DNA of 5,876 bases from an uncultured Asticcacaulis sp. (lineage in GTDB: Bacteria > Pseudomonadota > Alphaproteobacteria > Caulobacterales > Caulobacteraceae), in NCBI GenBank assembly GCA_946482045.1, contig CAMLPZ010000268.1, positions 1 to 5,876 of the forward strand, given 5' to 3'. The notes under the pieces were generated by a model that saw only the letters and a program-made list of their open reading frames with translations, was not told the origin of the DNA and searched no databases. Position 1 is the first letter of the stretch; each line of letters starts with the position of its first letter. The translations under genes and the position numbers were made by a program. Shown in pieces: positions 5,446-5,876 of the stretch.

Positions 5446-5876
5446 ATGCTTGACGACGCGTTAATTCCCCAACCTTTTTTCAAAGCCGATGATGGCCCCG
5501 TCCCCGAATGGATCGTCGCGGATGGCCTGGTTTCCTACCCCGACGCCGTAGCCTTCATGGAGGCACGCGCCTCTGCGATAGCGGCAGGAGAGGCACGCGA
5601 ATGCGTCTGGCTGGTCGAACATCCCCCGCTCTATACGGCCGGCGTGTCAGCCAAGGCGATAGACCTGATCGCGCCGGACCGTTTTCCGGTGTTCACCACG
5701 GCGCGCGGCGGGCAATATACCTACCACGGCCCCGGTCAGCGCGTCGTCTACGTCATGCTCGACCTCAATCACCGCAAGAAGGATGTGCGCCTCTTCGTCG
5801 AGGCGCTTGAGCAATGGGTGATCGACACCCTGTGGCGCTTCAATGTCGAAGGCCATATTCGGCAGGGCCGCGTCGG
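5446..5876 (+). CDS. lipB: Octanoyltransferase LipB, N-terminal part (3' truncated by window edge)
   Basis: LipB moves the octanoyl group from octanoyl-ACP to the lipoyl domains of 2-oxoacid dehydrogenases and the glycine cleavage H protein, the first step of endogenous lipoate synthesis in the cytoplasm. From ATG 5446, 143 codons are visible with no stop. Family motifs are EHPPLYTAG (58-66), the signature [12 protein letters not shown] (87-98), and VVYVMLDL (100-107). The catalytic Lys and Cys (Lys135 and Cys169 types in the mycobacterial enzyme) and the C-terminal half lie beyond the window edge, so activity cannot be judged. The start matches the usual N-terminal length ahead of the motifs. 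No Shine-Dalgarno sequence precedes it (GGAG at 5419-5422 is too far). It is divergent from the FliN-like gene, with 96 bp between the starts. Confidence 0.95.
   Translation, partial: MLDDALIPQPFFKADDGPVPEWIVADGLVSYPDAVAFMEARASAIAAGEARECVWLVEHPPLYTAGVSAKAIDLIAPDRFPVFTTARGGQYTYHGPGQRVVYVMLDLNHRKKDVRLFVEALEQWVIDTLWRFNVEGHIRQGRV

Noticed and set aside
5219..5483. Small frames on the minus strand (5219-5404, 5244-5483) and plus-strand frame 5508-5810
   Set aside because: They overlap the FliN-like gene or lipB in other frames and show no recognisable domain.

Overview
The window looks like a chromosomal segment of an alphaproteobacterium of the family Caulobacteraceae. DNA is GC-rich, and the largest gene (691-3216, minus strand) has the full architecture of SpmX, the stalked-pole developmental regulator of Caulobacter and relatives: an N-terminal GH24-type muramidase domain starting at a Caulobacter-like N-terminus, a Pro/Ala-rich and charged middle region, and a C-terminal pair of membrane helices. 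At 841 residues it is about twice the length I recall for C. crescentus SpmX (about 430 aa). Enlarged SpmX proteins are known from Asticcacaulis, so that genus is my best guess (inference, not proof).

Layout, left to right: (1) the C-terminal part of a patatin/NTE-like phospholipase on the plus strand (1-639, cut by the window edge); (2) a strong hairpin terminator (641-666) shared by this gene and the convergent spmX; (3) spmX on the minus strand, with a sigma-54-type -24/-12 element and a small inverted repeat in its 143-bp upstream gap; (4) mgtE, a Mg2+ channel/transporter, on the minus strand (3360-4838); (5) tRNA-Leu(GAG) with encoded CCA on the minus strand (4899-4983), only 60 bp upstream of mgtE and with its own candidate promoter; (6) a small FliN-like SpoA-domain gene on the minus strand (5092-5349, GTG start), followed by a candidate terminator; (7) divergent from it, the first 143 codons of lipB, octanoyltransferase (5446 onward, cut by the right edge), with a promoter-like element placed so that its mRNA could be leaderless. 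No gap between genes exceeds about 150 bp.

The genes do not form one pathway. Lipoate synthesis, Mg2+ uptake, a leucine tRNA and a phospholipase are housekeeping. SpmX (stalked-pole maturation and DivJ control) and the FliN-like protein (flagellar switch family) both relate to the polar, dimorphic life cycle. The most interesting element is spmX: a phage-lysozyme-like fold put to regulatory use, with a substituted active-site Asp, a roughly 250-residue Glu/Arg/Gln-rich helix inserted in the middle region, and an upstream element consistent with sigma-54 control. I saw no mobile elements, CRISPR arrays or defence systems.
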